Shown here piece after piece: positions 1 through 5,929 of a stretch of 5,929 nt of DNA. A program made the translations under genes and the position numbers. Source of the DNA: an uncultured Fidelibacterota bacterium (GTDB taxonomy: Bacteria; Marinisomatota; Marinisomatia; Marinisomatales; UBA1611). Numbering within the stretch: position 1 is the first letter of the stretch; every line of letters begins with the position of its first letter. Below the pieces are notes generated by a model. That model had not been told where the DNA came from. It searched no databases and worked only from the letters and a program-made list of their open reading frames with translations. The stretch is from the NCBI GenBank assembly GCA_913045415.1, contig CAJWPW010000084.1, positions 1-5,929 of the forward strand, in the 5' to 3' direction.

Positions 1-1
1 T

Positions 2-205
2 GATGATGCCTTGGAACTCATGGGGAACACCTTTATTGATTTGAAGGATTCTCAATCTATGTTGGGGGCATCGGCGAAATATTCACCGATGGATAATTGG
101 AAATTGAATATGTCTGTTTCAAAATTTATGGGAGATGAGGGAACTCAATTCCATGAGATGGAAGACTTTTCTCATTTGAAAGTTGGACTAGAATTTCATT
201 TCTAA
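2..205 (+). CDS. C-terminal end of an outer-membrane beta-barrel protein (5' end outside window)
   Basis: The frame is open from base 2, so the gene begins upstream of the window; about 67 C-terminal residues are visible. They show alternating polar and hydrophobic residues in probable beta-strands (around SMLGASAKYS, WKLNMSVSKF and HLKVGLEFHF), separated by polar loops rich in Asp, Glu and Gly. The protein ends in Phe after a Leu-x-Phe-x-Phe pattern. This is the usual C-terminal signal of outer-membrane barrels recognised by the BAM assembly machinery. What the barrel transports cannot be told from this fragment. Its only ATG codons in view are internal to the barrel, and none needs to be the start. 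The nucleoside hydrolase gene follows on the same strand after 66 bp, so the two could be co-transcribed. The barrel call is an inference from pattern, not from a recognised family. Confidence 0.6.
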   Translation, partial: DDALELMGNTFIDLKDSQSMLGASAKYSPMDNWKLNMSVSKFMGDEGTQFHEMEDFSHLKVGLEFHF

Positions 206-271
206 TTTTACTTAAATCACCAAATTTGTTTATAAAGAATATATTTGAAGAATGACTAAACCAAATTTAGT
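206..271 (+). other. Intergenic gap before the nucleoside hydrolase gene
   Basis: This is a short AT-rich gap. A 9-bp direct repeat, ACCAAATTT, occurs at 219-227 and again at 260-268. The second copy lies inside a weak 5-bp inverted repeat, CTAAA (256-260) and TTTAG (266-270), directly before the ATG at 272. There is no purine-rich ribosome site at normal distance from that ATG, and no convincing terminator for the upstream gene. A TATATTTG at 240-247 resembles the Bacteroidetes -7 element TAnnTTTG, but it lacks a well-placed -33 partner. Confidence 0.4.
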
Positions 272-1207
272 ATGAAAAAAATAATTCTGGATTGTGATCC
301 TGGTCAAGATGATGCAGTAGCCTTGGCATTAGCTATGGCAGCAAAGGATGAAATTGAAATATTAGGTGTTACAACCGTAGCTGGCAATGTGCCATTGAAT
401 TTGACACAGAGAAATGCCCGCATCATGTGTGAAATGTGTCACCGGCCTGACGTAAAGGTTTATGCAGGCGCCGAAAAACCTATGGCGCAAGAATTAGTTA
501 CGGCGGAGCATGTCCATGGAAAAAGTGGTTTGGATGGGATTGAGATTTATGAGCCATCTCATTCATTAGAAGAAAAGCATGCCATTGATTTTATCATTGA
601 GTCGTGTTTAGCAGCCGAACTTAATTCATTGATTTTGGTTCCAACAGGACCATTAACCAATATTGGCCTAGCCATAGATCGTGAACCAGACATCCTGCCA
701 AAAATTAAAGAAATTGTTTTAATGGGAGGTGCACGAAAAGAAGCGGGAAATATTACGCCTTCCGCAGAATTCAATATATACGTTGATCCGGAAGCTGCCA
801 AATTAGTTTTACAGTGCGGCCGTCCAATTGTTATGATGAGTCTAGATGTAACGCATCAAGTGTTAACAACGCAAAAACGGGTAGACACAATCCGAAATAT
901 AGATTCATCTGTTGGAGAGGGAATTGCAGCATTAATTGAGTTTTATGAAAGATATGACGAGGAAAAATACCATTTAGATGGAGCCCCGCTTCATGATCCA
1001 TGTACAGTTGCATATTTATTAAAGCCTGAATTATTTAAATTTAAAAATGTGAATGTAGAAATCGAAACAGGAGGAACCTTTACTCGCGGTACAACAGTGG
1101 TTGATTATTGGGAAGTAACAGATCGTATACCTAATGTTCAGTGGGCGTATGAAGTGGATGATGAAGGATTTTTTGATCTACTTAATCAATACCTTTCAAA
1201 GATATAA
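272..1207 (+). CDS. Nucleoside hydrolase (IunH/RihA-B-type inosine-uridine N-ribohydrolase family)
   Basis: The enzyme hydrolyses the N-glycosidic bond of ribonucleosides, giving ribose and a free base, in nucleoside salvage in the cytoplasm. The 311-residue length is normal for the family. The N-terminal calcium and ribose site DCDPGQDDA (residues 7-15) is intact, with Asp7, Asp9, Asp13 and Asp14. His82 lies in HVHGKSGLDG. Glu166 and Asn168 lie in SAEFNIYVDPEAA, and the His241-Asp242 pair lies in LHDPC. These numbers fall at the positions known from the Crithidia fasciculata enzyme, and the active-site His241 is typical of group I hydrolases. Substrate preference (purine or pyrimidine) cannot be read from the sequence. 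The start is fixed by an in-frame stop at 257-259, but no Shine-Dalgarno sequence precedes it. The gene ends in tandem stops TAA-TAG. It has no signal peptide. Confidence 0.93.
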   Translation: MKKIILDCDPGQDDAVALALAMAAKDEIEILGVTTVAGNVPLNLTQRNARIMCEMCHRPDVKVYAGAEKPMAQELVTAEHVHGKSGLDGIEIYEPSHSLEEKHAIDFIIESCLAAELNSLILVPTGPLTNIGLAIDREPDILPKIKEIVLMGGARKEAGNITPSAEFNIYVDPEAAKLVLQCGRPIVMMSLDVTHQVLTTQKRVDTIRNIDSSVGEGIAALIEFYERYDEEKYHLDGAPLHDPCTVAYLLKPELFKFKNVNVEIETGGTFTRGTTVVDYWEVTDRIPNVQWAYEVDDEGFFDLLNQYLSKI

Positions 1208-1220
1208 TAGTATTTAAATC

Positions 1221-1266
1221 AAAAAAAATGGCCATCCGTTGTAATGAAGAGTTTTTTCTATAACCA
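1221..1266 (-). terminator. Possible terminator of the fad operon on the - strand
   Basis: Read on the - strand after the fadN stop, TGGTTAT (from + 1260-1266) can pair with ATGGCCA (from + 1229-1235) using two G-U pairs. It is followed at once by eight T residues (the A run at + 1221-1228). The loop is long (24 nt) and the wobble pairs weaken the stem. The same arms do not pair on the + strand, so it would be direction-specific. The T8 tract directly after a GC-rich arm is the best evidence. Confidence 0.35.
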
Positions 1267-1276
1267 ACCAGAGATG

Positions 1277-1310
1277 AAGGGAATTAATTACGTAAAGGTT
1301 TCCCTTTTTT
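1277..1310 (+). terminator. Rho-independent terminator-like hairpin for the nucleoside hydrolase transcript
   Basis: AAGGGAA (1277-1283) pairs perfectly with TTCCCTT (1300-1306), giving a 7-bp stem with a 16-nt loop. The T run 1305-1310 overlaps and follows the stem. Read on the + strand this is the shape of an intrinsic terminator for the gene ending at 1207. Its loop and 3' arm lie inside the last codons of the converging fadN gene. The long loop and the A/T pairs at both stem ends make it moderate in strength. Confidence 0.45.
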
Positions 1311-3629
1311 AAGCATGTAACTAATTCTGTCTTGGGTAAGTTTTTCACCACCGAGAGAAATAAATGCTTCTCGTTCAATATCTAAAATATATTGTTCATC
1401 CACCGTTTTGGTAAGTCCAGCTTTATCGCCACCTGTCATGACATAGGCTAATTTTTCGCCAATGAGCACATCATGTTCGGAGATTTTGCCCTGCATCTTG
1501 AACCCTTTTAAAGCCATAGACATGGCAGTCCGACCACCGGCGCCGGGAAGTTTCAGATTATCTCGATATGTTGGAGGTTCATATCCATCAGCTAATTCTA
1601 GCGCTTTGTTTTTTGCGGTTTGAATTAAGTGATCTCGATTCAAAACAATTGTATCATCTTTTTTTAAATAGCCGAGATGTTTTGCTTCATCTGCGCTTGT
1701 AGCCACTTTTGCAAAGCCAACTGTTTCAAATGTTTTCTGAATTTTTTGAAATGCCCCCATGCGACCCGTTCCGCCATCCATGGCATTCAGGATCATACGA
1801 AGGTTGCCACCGCCACCGGGAATAAGTCCCACGCCAACTTCCACAAGTCCCATGTACGTTTCAGCTGCTACCACTCGATGTGCTGCTGGTTGAACAATTT
1901 CAACACCACCACCCAAGGCTAATTGAAAGGGGGCTGCCACAACGGGACTTTTCGAGAAACGAATTCGCTGTGTGGTATTTTGGAGTGTTTTTATGGCAAA
2001 ATCCAATTCATCCCACATTTGATTTTGGCATAATTCCAAGATGAGATTCAAATTAGCGCCGGCACAAAAATTTGCACCTTGATGCCCTAAAACCATGGCT
2101 TTGTAATCACCTGCTTCAACTAAATCTAGAGCAAAATTTATCATTTCTATGTAAGAGCCATCAATGGGATTCAAGGTGGGCTGTAAAATAGAATGAAATT
2201 CCACATTTAGAATACCGTCACCTAAATCATTCACGCTGGCACTTAAATCACGTTTAAGCGTTTTATTACCTGTTTTATAAATGGCTAGATTTATCACTTT
2301 TGGATTGGGTTTAATGGTGACGGGGTGTTTTTCAATAGGACACCAATATGTCTGTTCACCATTTTCAGTAGTGTAAAAAGTATCGCGACCCGATTCTAAC
2401 ATTTCCAAAATCCACGATGGTACTTTCTTTCCTTCGGTTTTCATACGATCTACGGATTTTTGAACCCCAATTGCATCCCAACTTTCGAAGGGCCCCTTTT
2501 CCCAGCCAAACCCCCATTTCATGGCATTGTCAATATTCACAATATCATCTGAGATTTCTGGAATTCGGTTGGCACTGTAGATCAATGTTTTAGCTGTAAT
2601 TTCCCAAAAATATTTACTGCCACGATCGTCACCATAACAAAGAGCTTTGAGTTTATCTGGCAGTTTTTGTCGATCTTTTGCGATTCGGAAACAATCAAAC
2701 CGGACTTTTTCTTGGGGTGTATATTCACCGGTTTTAAAATCCACAGAATGGATGGACCGATCTTCATTCTTTTTATAAAAACCTGCTTTCGTTTTTTGAC
2801 CCAAACGGCCCGAATCAATTAGTTGATTGAGAATATCTGGGATTATAAACATGTCTCGCTCTTCATCATCTAATGCTTTTTCATATGTTGTTTTTGATAC
2901 ATGTCTCATTGTATCTAATCCAACAACATCAGCTGTACGAAAGGTGGCACTTTTGGGTCGTCCGGAAATCGGTCCAGTTAATTTATCAACTTCTTCGATG
3001 GTAAAGCCTTGTTTAATAGCGAGATTCATGGTCGCCATCATTCCATACACTCCGATTCTATTTCCAATAAAGTTAGGTGTGTCTTTGGCATGAACGATGC
3101 CTTTACCCAGCACAGATTCACCAAATTCAACCATAGTTTTATATGTTTCATCACTTGTTTGTTCTCCACGAACTAATTCAAGCAATTGCATATATCTAGG
3201 TGGATTAAAAAAATGGGTTATCATGAAACGCTGTTTCACACCATCGGAGAGAGATGAAGTTAAATCTGTCAGTGGAATTCCTGATGTATTGGATGTAAGA
3301 ATTGCAGTATCTTTTAAATGGGGGAGAAGGTTATTATAAACTTGCTCTTTAATATCCAATCGCTCCACAACGGCTTCTAAAACCCAATCCACTTCAGCGA
3401 TCTTTTCAATATCATTATCGTAGGTACAGGGCGTTACTAATTCAGCATTTTTGGGTTTGTAAAGCGGAGCAGGTTTTAAAGATGTCAGTGAGTCCACTCC
3501 ATTTTTTGCCAACTCATCATTAATGTCGAATAGGTAAGAAGGAATGCCTGCATTTGCGAGATGACCTGCAATTTGAGCCCCCATCACACCGGCACCGAGA
3601 ACGGCAACTTTTTCAATATTTTGAGACAT
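1284..3629 (-). CDS. fadN: 3-hydroxyacyl-CoA dehydrogenase / enoyl-CoA hydratase, FadN type
   Basis: This 781-residue bifunctional enzyme hydrates 2-enoyl-CoA to 3-hydroxyacyl-CoA and oxidises it with NAD+ to 3-ketoacyl-CoA, the middle two steps of beta-oxidation. The dehydrogenase comes first, as in Bacillus FadN and opposite to E. coli FadB. The Rossmann nucleotide loop GAGVMG lies at 12-17. Catalytic residues are Ser116 (SNTSG), His139 (HFFNP) and Glu151, with the family's usual His-to-Glu spacing of 12. The 3-hydroxyacyl-CoA dehydrogenase C-domain follows at about 187-285, with a second partial copy near 340-395 (MKWGFGWEKGPFE). The hydratase fold spans about 455-640. FCAGANL (521-527) and ALGGG (571-575) form the oxyanion hole, and the two catalytic glutamates are Glu577 and Glu597, 20 apart as in rat enoyl-CoA hydratase. 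The tail to 781 is helical. It follows the thiolase gene by 8 nt; its AGAGGA site (3634-3639) overlaps the thiolase stop. Confidence 0.95.
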   Translation of the reverse strand: MSQNIEKVAVLGAGVMGAQIAGHLANAGIPSYLFDINDELAKNGVDSLTSLKPAPLYKPKNAELVTPCTYDNDIEKIAEVDWVLEAVVERLDIKEQVYNNLLPHLKDTAILTSNTSGIPLTDLTSSLSDGVKQRFMITHFFNPPRYMQLLELVRGEQTSDETYKTMVEFGESVLGKGIVHAKDTPNFIGNRIGVYGMMATMNLAIKQGFTIEEVDKLTGPISGRPKSATFRTADVVGLDTMRHVSKTTYEKALDDEERDMFIIPDILNQLIDSGRLGQKTKAGFYKKNEDRSIHSVDFKTGEYTPQEKVRFDCFRIAKDRQKLPDKLKALCYGDDRGSKYFWEITAKTLIYSANRIPEISDDIVNIDNAMKWGFGWEKGPFESWDAIGVQKSVDRMKTEGKKVPSWILEMLESGRDTFYTTENGEQTYWCPIEKHPVTIKPNPKVINLAIYKTGNKTLKRDLSASVNDLGDGILNVEFHSILQPTLNPIDGSYIEMINFALDLVEAGDYKAMVLGHQGANFCAGANLNLILELCQNQMWDELDFAIKTLQNTTQRIRFSKSPVVAAPFQLALGGGVEIVQPAAHRVVAAETYMGLVEVGVGLIPGGGGNLRMILNAMDGGTGRMGAFQKIQKTFETVGFAKVATSADEAKHLGYLKKDDTIVLNRDHLIQTAKNKALELADGYEPPTYRDNLKLPGAGGRTAMSMALKGFKMQGKISEHDVLIGEKLAYVMTGGDKAGLTKTVDEQYILDIEREAFISLGGEKLTQDRISYMLKKGKPLRN

Positions 3630-3637
3630 AATTTCCT

Positions 3638-4765
3638 CTATCGTTCAATTATGGTTGCAATACCTTGTCCGGAACCGATACACATAGTGGCGAGTCCAGT
3701 TTTGGCATCCTGTTGTTCCATCACATTTAGCAAGGTTGTAATGATGCGTGCTCCCGAACATCCTAGCGGATGTCCCAAAGCAATAGCGCCACCATTCAAA
3801 TTCACTTTCAATTTATCCCATCCACCTTGTTCTATCACATAAAGAGATTGTGCTGAAAATGCTTCATTGAGTTCAATTAAATCTATATCATTTAAGGAAA
3901 GTCCCGTTTTTTCCAAAACTTTTTTGGTAGCAGGAATTGGACCAATCCCCATTCTTTTCCAATCTACGCCGGCAACAGATCGACCTTTAATAGTGGCTCG
4001 GATCTTAAGTCCATTTGCTTCCGCAAATTCTCGACTTGTAATCAATATAGCGGAAGCGCCTATAGAAATCGGGCTGGAAGTAGCCGGAGTGATGGTCCCA
4101 TTTTCTATAAAAGCAGGGTTTAAACTTTGGATCTTTTCCAGATTTGGTTGTCTCGGACCTTCATCTTTATCAACAGTGACTTCACCATAAACATCAATAG
4201 GAATGACCTCATTGTCGAATCGACCATTCGCCCAGGCATCCAGTGCTTTGTTATGGGATTCCACTGCAAACTCTTCCTGAGCATCTCTGGAAATATTTCC
4301 TTCTTCAGCTAAAGTTTCTGCTGTCTCTCCCATACCGATATAATATTCCTGTTCAGCTAATTCCGGGTGAAAATCAGGATTGAATCCACCCATAGGAACA
4401 GAGAACATATCTTCCACACCGCTGGCAATTCCAACCTCGATATCTCCCGACTCAATTTTGGTACTAATTTGATGAACCGCATCCATGGAAGAACCACAGA
4501 ATCTATTAACCACAGAACCACCCGTTGTTTCCGGAATATTTGCAAGAATAGCCACGCCTTTTGCCATGAGCATTCCTTGAGGTCCTTCGGGAAAAGCGCA
4601 CCCTAAAATTAGGTCTTCGATTTTACCAGGATTAATCGAAGAATTTCTAGCCAACAATCCTTTTACCACTTGGGCGGCGAGATCGTCTGGGCGAATTCCA
4701 ACCATATTTCCATTCTTAACACCAATGGGTGAACGGACAGCATCAATAATGACAGATTTAGACAT
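3638..4765 (-). CDS. fadA: Acetyl-CoA acyltransferase (3-ketoacyl-CoA thiolase)
   Basis: The enzyme cleaves 3-ketoacyl-CoA with free CoA to acetyl-CoA and a shortened acyl-CoA, the last step of each beta-oxidation round. At 375 residues it is slightly shorter than the usual 385-400, but both halves are complete. The nucleophile is Cys90 in NRFCGSS. The C-terminal half has NEAF (300-303), His332 in GGAIALGHPLGCSGAR, and the second active-site Cys362 in CIGSGQG. One oddity: the conserved Asp-Gly after the Thr-Ala-x-x-Ser stretch reads Ile-Gly (SSPISIGASA, about 230-239). It lies between the small ORF (gap 9 nt) and fadN (gap 8 nt), and the context fixes it as degradative rather than biosynthetic thiolase. 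The ATG is chosen because AAGGA sits 6 nt upstream and the N-terminus matches the family (SVIIDAVRSPIG). Confidence 0.95.
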   Translation of the reverse strand: MSKSVIIDAVRSPIGVKNGNMVGIRPDDLAAQVVKGLLARNSSINPGKIEDLILGCAFPEGPQGMLMAKGVAILANIPETTGGSVVNRFCGSSMDAVHQISTKIESGDIEVGIASGVEDMFSVPMGGFNPDFHPELAEQEYYIGMGETAETLAEEGNISRDAQEEFAVESHNKALDAWANGRFDNEVIPIDVYGEVTVDKDEGPRQPNLEKIQSLNPAFIENGTITPATSSPISIGASAILITSREFAEANGLKIRATIKGRSVAGVDWKRMGIGPIPATKKVLEKTGLSLNDIDLIELNEAFSAQSLYVIEQGGWDKLKVNLNGGAIALGHPLGCSGARIITTLLNVMEQQDAKTGLATMCIGSGQGIATIIER

Positions 4766-4771
4766 AATTTT

Positions 4772-4776
4772 TCCTT
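4772..4776 (-). promoter_or_regulatory. fadA ribosome binding site overlapping the small ORF stop
   Basis: On the - strand the sequence AAGGA lies 6 nt before the fadA ATG. Its first two A residues are part of the TAA stop of the small frame at 4775-4777. Ribosomes ending the small frame would therefore stop on the fadA initiation site, which suggests translational coupling. Confidence 0.6.
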
Positions 4777-4909
4777 ATGAACGGTTTTCACGGTAGAATA
4801 AAAAATCATTCAAATCAAAATTCTCAATTTGAATTTGAGATAATTTCCGATGCTTTTTTCCCCGCCGTGTTAAACAGGGCGCTAATTTTTTTAGTGAAGG
4901 TGTTTTCAT
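4775..4909 (-). CDS. Candidate small basic protein of 44 residues between fadE and fadA
   Basis: I do not recognise this protein. It is an ATG-started frame that begins MKTPSLKKLAPCLTRR and ends FLFYRENRS. The first half is strongly basic (Lys/Arg runs KK, RR, KKHRK, residues 7-22) with one Cys at 12. The second half is more acidic and aromatic (ENFDLNDFLFY, 29-39). There is no signal peptide or clear membrane segment; binding to RNA, DNA, an acidic protein face or membrane lipids would suit the charge, but that is speculation. AAGGA (4918-4922) lies 8 nt before the ATG, just after the fadE stop, and the TAA overlaps the fadA ribosome site. The frame thus fills the 157-bp gap in the way a real operon gene would. 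The alternative is an untranslated spacer with an ORF by chance; at about one-third GC, 44 stop-free codons would occur in roughly 3% of cases, before counting the fit of its signals. Confidence 0.5.
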   Translation of the reverse strand: MKTPSLKKLAPCLTRRGKKHRKLSQIQIENFDLNDFLFYRENRS

Positions 4910-4917
4910 GATTGTTT

Positions 4918-4922
4918 TCCTT
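4918..4922 (-). promoter_or_regulatory. Ribosome binding site of the small ORF
   Basis: On the - strand AAGGA directly follows the TAA stop of the acyl-CoA dehydrogenase gene and sits 8 nt before the ATG at 4909. Spacing and sequence are like those of fadA and fadN in the same operon. It has no other start codon to serve nearby, since the fadA ATG is over 150 nt away and has its own site. Confidence 0.55.
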
Positions 4923-5929
4923 TTAGAATGGGTAATTATTTTGGGTGTACATAAAGTCAGCCAAAGATTGTTTAAGAGAAATTATATCTGTGGTAAGTGT
5001 CATTTGGGACTCTAATTGGATAATCGTATCTTTGAAATTTTCAGGGATTGTTTCCATGAAAATCTTGTTCAAACAGATATTGGATAAGGATTTCACTTCC
5101 AGTAAAGATTCAGCCGTGAAAATTCGTGCGATAACCGAACTCATGTTTGAAACACCATTAGAAGATTGACTTTGTCTTGCACGGGAGATGACCGAACCGG
5201 AAGTATAAATGTAGGTAAAAATATCTGCCAATGCTTCGCTTAACTGTTGCTCGTGTTTCAAATCCTGGCCATATTCGCATAATGCTTCCTGGAAGACCAT
5301 GGATGCCAATCGTTTAGCTGATTCAAGTGCGAATTTTTCTGAGTGAAAAATATCTTCTGTTATGTCGGGAGTTTCTGTTGATAAGAAATCATCCATGTCT
5401 CTTAAATAATCTCGGAGTGAAATTTCTTCCATAAGGACTTTTTTCATCATATATCCAGTCACAATTGCACGGTTTATTTCATTGGTTCCTTCCCAGATTC
5501 GATTAATTCTGTCATCTCGGTAAGCCCGAGCCATTGGATATTCTTCCGTAAACCCATATCCACCATGAATTTGGAGTGCTTCATCCACAACTAGGTCTGA
5601 TGTTTCGCTGCCAAACACTTTTGCCATGGATACTTCGACGGCAAAACGTTCTGTGGCTTCCCCAGTCTTATTATAGTATTCCGTATCATTTTTATCCAAT
5701 TCATCAATTGTATCTTGAATGAGTCCAACCGTTCTATATAACATGGAATCTGCTGCATAGATACGAACTGTCATATCTGAGATTTTTCCTTTAATCGCAT
5801 CAAAATATGCAATGGGCTGACCAAATTGTCGTCGCTGAACCGCGTAAGCCATGGATTTTTCTAAGCCAAGTTTTGAACCACCAATACAGGCAGCCGCTAA
5901 TTTATACCGACCTACATTTAATGCATTAA
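4923..5929 (-). CDS. fadE: Acyl-CoA dehydrogenase, FadE/VLCAD-like, C-terminal 334 residues (5' end outside window)
   Basis: The FAD enzyme oxidises acyl-CoA to trans-2-enoyl-CoA, the first step of beta-oxidation, passing electrons to an electron-transfer flavoprotein not encoded here. The frame stays open upstream of the ATG at 5852, through LNVGRYKLAAACIGGSKLG, to the window edge, so that ATG is internal and the N-terminal roughly 250 residues are missing. Visible family signatures are RRQFGQPI (FAD-binding helix region), LQIHGGYGFTEEYPM, and RDDRINRIWEGTNEI. The Glu of WEGT (codon 5490-5492) matches the catalytic base of MCAD and VLCAD. About 185 residues follow this Glu, much more than in short- and medium-chain enzymes. 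That is the extra C-terminal helical domain of VLCAD, ACAD9 and B. subtilis FadE, and suggests long-chain substrates and possible membrane contact. It is the first visible gene of the - strand operon; the promoter lies outside the window. Confidence 0.93.
   Translation of the reverse strand, partial: NALNVGRYKLAAACIGGSKLGLEKSMAYAVQRRQFGQPIAYFDAIKGKISDMTVRIYAADSMLYRTVGLIQDTIDELDKNDTEYYNKTGEATERFAVEVSMAKVFGSETSDLVVDEALQIHGGYGFTEEYPMARAYRDDRINRIWEGTNEINRAIVTGYMMKKVLMEEISLRDYLRDMDDFLSTETPDITEDIFHSEKFALESAKRLASMVFQEALCEYGQDLKHEQQLSEALADIFTYIYTSGSVISRARQSQSSNGVSNMSSVIARIFTAESLLEVKSLSNICLNKIFMETIPENFKDTIIQLESQMTLTTDIISLKQSLADFMYTQNNYPF

Noticed and set aside
225..247. Bacteroidetes-type promoter before the nucleoside hydrolase (TTTG at 225-228, TATATTTG at 240-247)
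   Set aside because: The TATATTTG fits TAnnTTTG, but only 11 nt separate it from the TTTG, too few for a -33/-7 pair, and AT-rich DNA gives such matches often.
428..442. CxxCH heme-attachment motif (CEMCH, residues 53-57 of the nucleoside hydrolase)
   Set aside because: The protein is a cytoplasmic hydrolase without a signal peptide, so cytochrome c-type heme attachment is not expected. The match is by chance in a surface helix.
3867..4190. 107-codon open frame on the + strand opposite the thiolase gene
   Set aside because: It is a shadow of the thiolase coding strand. It resembles no protein family, and the - strand frame carries all the thiolase signatures.
4822..4840. AT-rich inverted repeat TCTCAA...TTGAGA as a regulator site before fadA
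   Set aside because: Arms are only 6 bp, A/T-rich, and lie inside the candidate small coding frame, far from any likely promoter.
5850..5852. ATG as the true start of the acyl-CoA dehydrogenase
   Set aside because: The upstream codons to the window edge are open and encode conserved family sequence (VGRYKLAAACIGGSKLG), so the ATG is internal and the gene is cut by the window, not truncated.

Overview
The window looks like a piece of a chromosome from a Gram-negative bacterium with AT-rich DNA. Two things point that way: the C-terminal end of an outer-membrane beta-barrel protein at the left edge (last residue Phe, alternating hydrophobic residues), and a complete fatty-acid beta-oxidation gene cluster. 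The protein flavour would suit a marine bacterium of the Fibrobacteres-Chlorobi-Bacteroidetes neighbourhood, such as Marinimicrobia. That is an impression only, because no marker gene is present. No mobile element, CRISPR array, tRNA or rRNA was seen.

Layout. Left part, + strand: the 3' end of a beta-barrel protein gene (2-205), a 66-bp gap, then a complete nucleoside hydrolase gene (272-1207). Right part, - strand, converging on it: in transcription order an acyl-CoA dehydrogenase gene (from beyond 5929 to 4923), a small unlisted 44-residue reading frame (4909-4775), a thiolase gene (4765-3638) and a FadN-type two-domain 3-hydroxyacyl-CoA dehydrogenase/enoyl-CoA hydratase gene (3629-1284). 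The two transcription units meet in a 76-bp gap. A terminator-like hairpin for each direction lies at this junction, and the + strand one extends into the end of the FadN gene.

Function. The three large - strand genes supply all four steps of the beta-oxidation spiral: FadE makes the 2-enoyl-CoA, FadN hydrates and oxidises it, and FadA cleaves the 3-ketoacyl-CoA. They are packed with 8-13 nt gaps and each internal gene has an AGGA-type ribosome site, so they are almost certainly one operon. The gene set is that of Bacillus subtilis fadNAE, but the order is E-(small ORF)-A-N. The nucleoside hydrolase is a separate purine/pyrimidine salvage function.

The most interesting item is the 44-codon frame between fadE and fadA. 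It fills what would otherwise be a 157-bp gap in a tightly packed operon, has its own AAGGA site 8 nt before its ATG, and its stop codon overlaps the ribosome site of fadA. It encodes a basic peptide I do not recognise.
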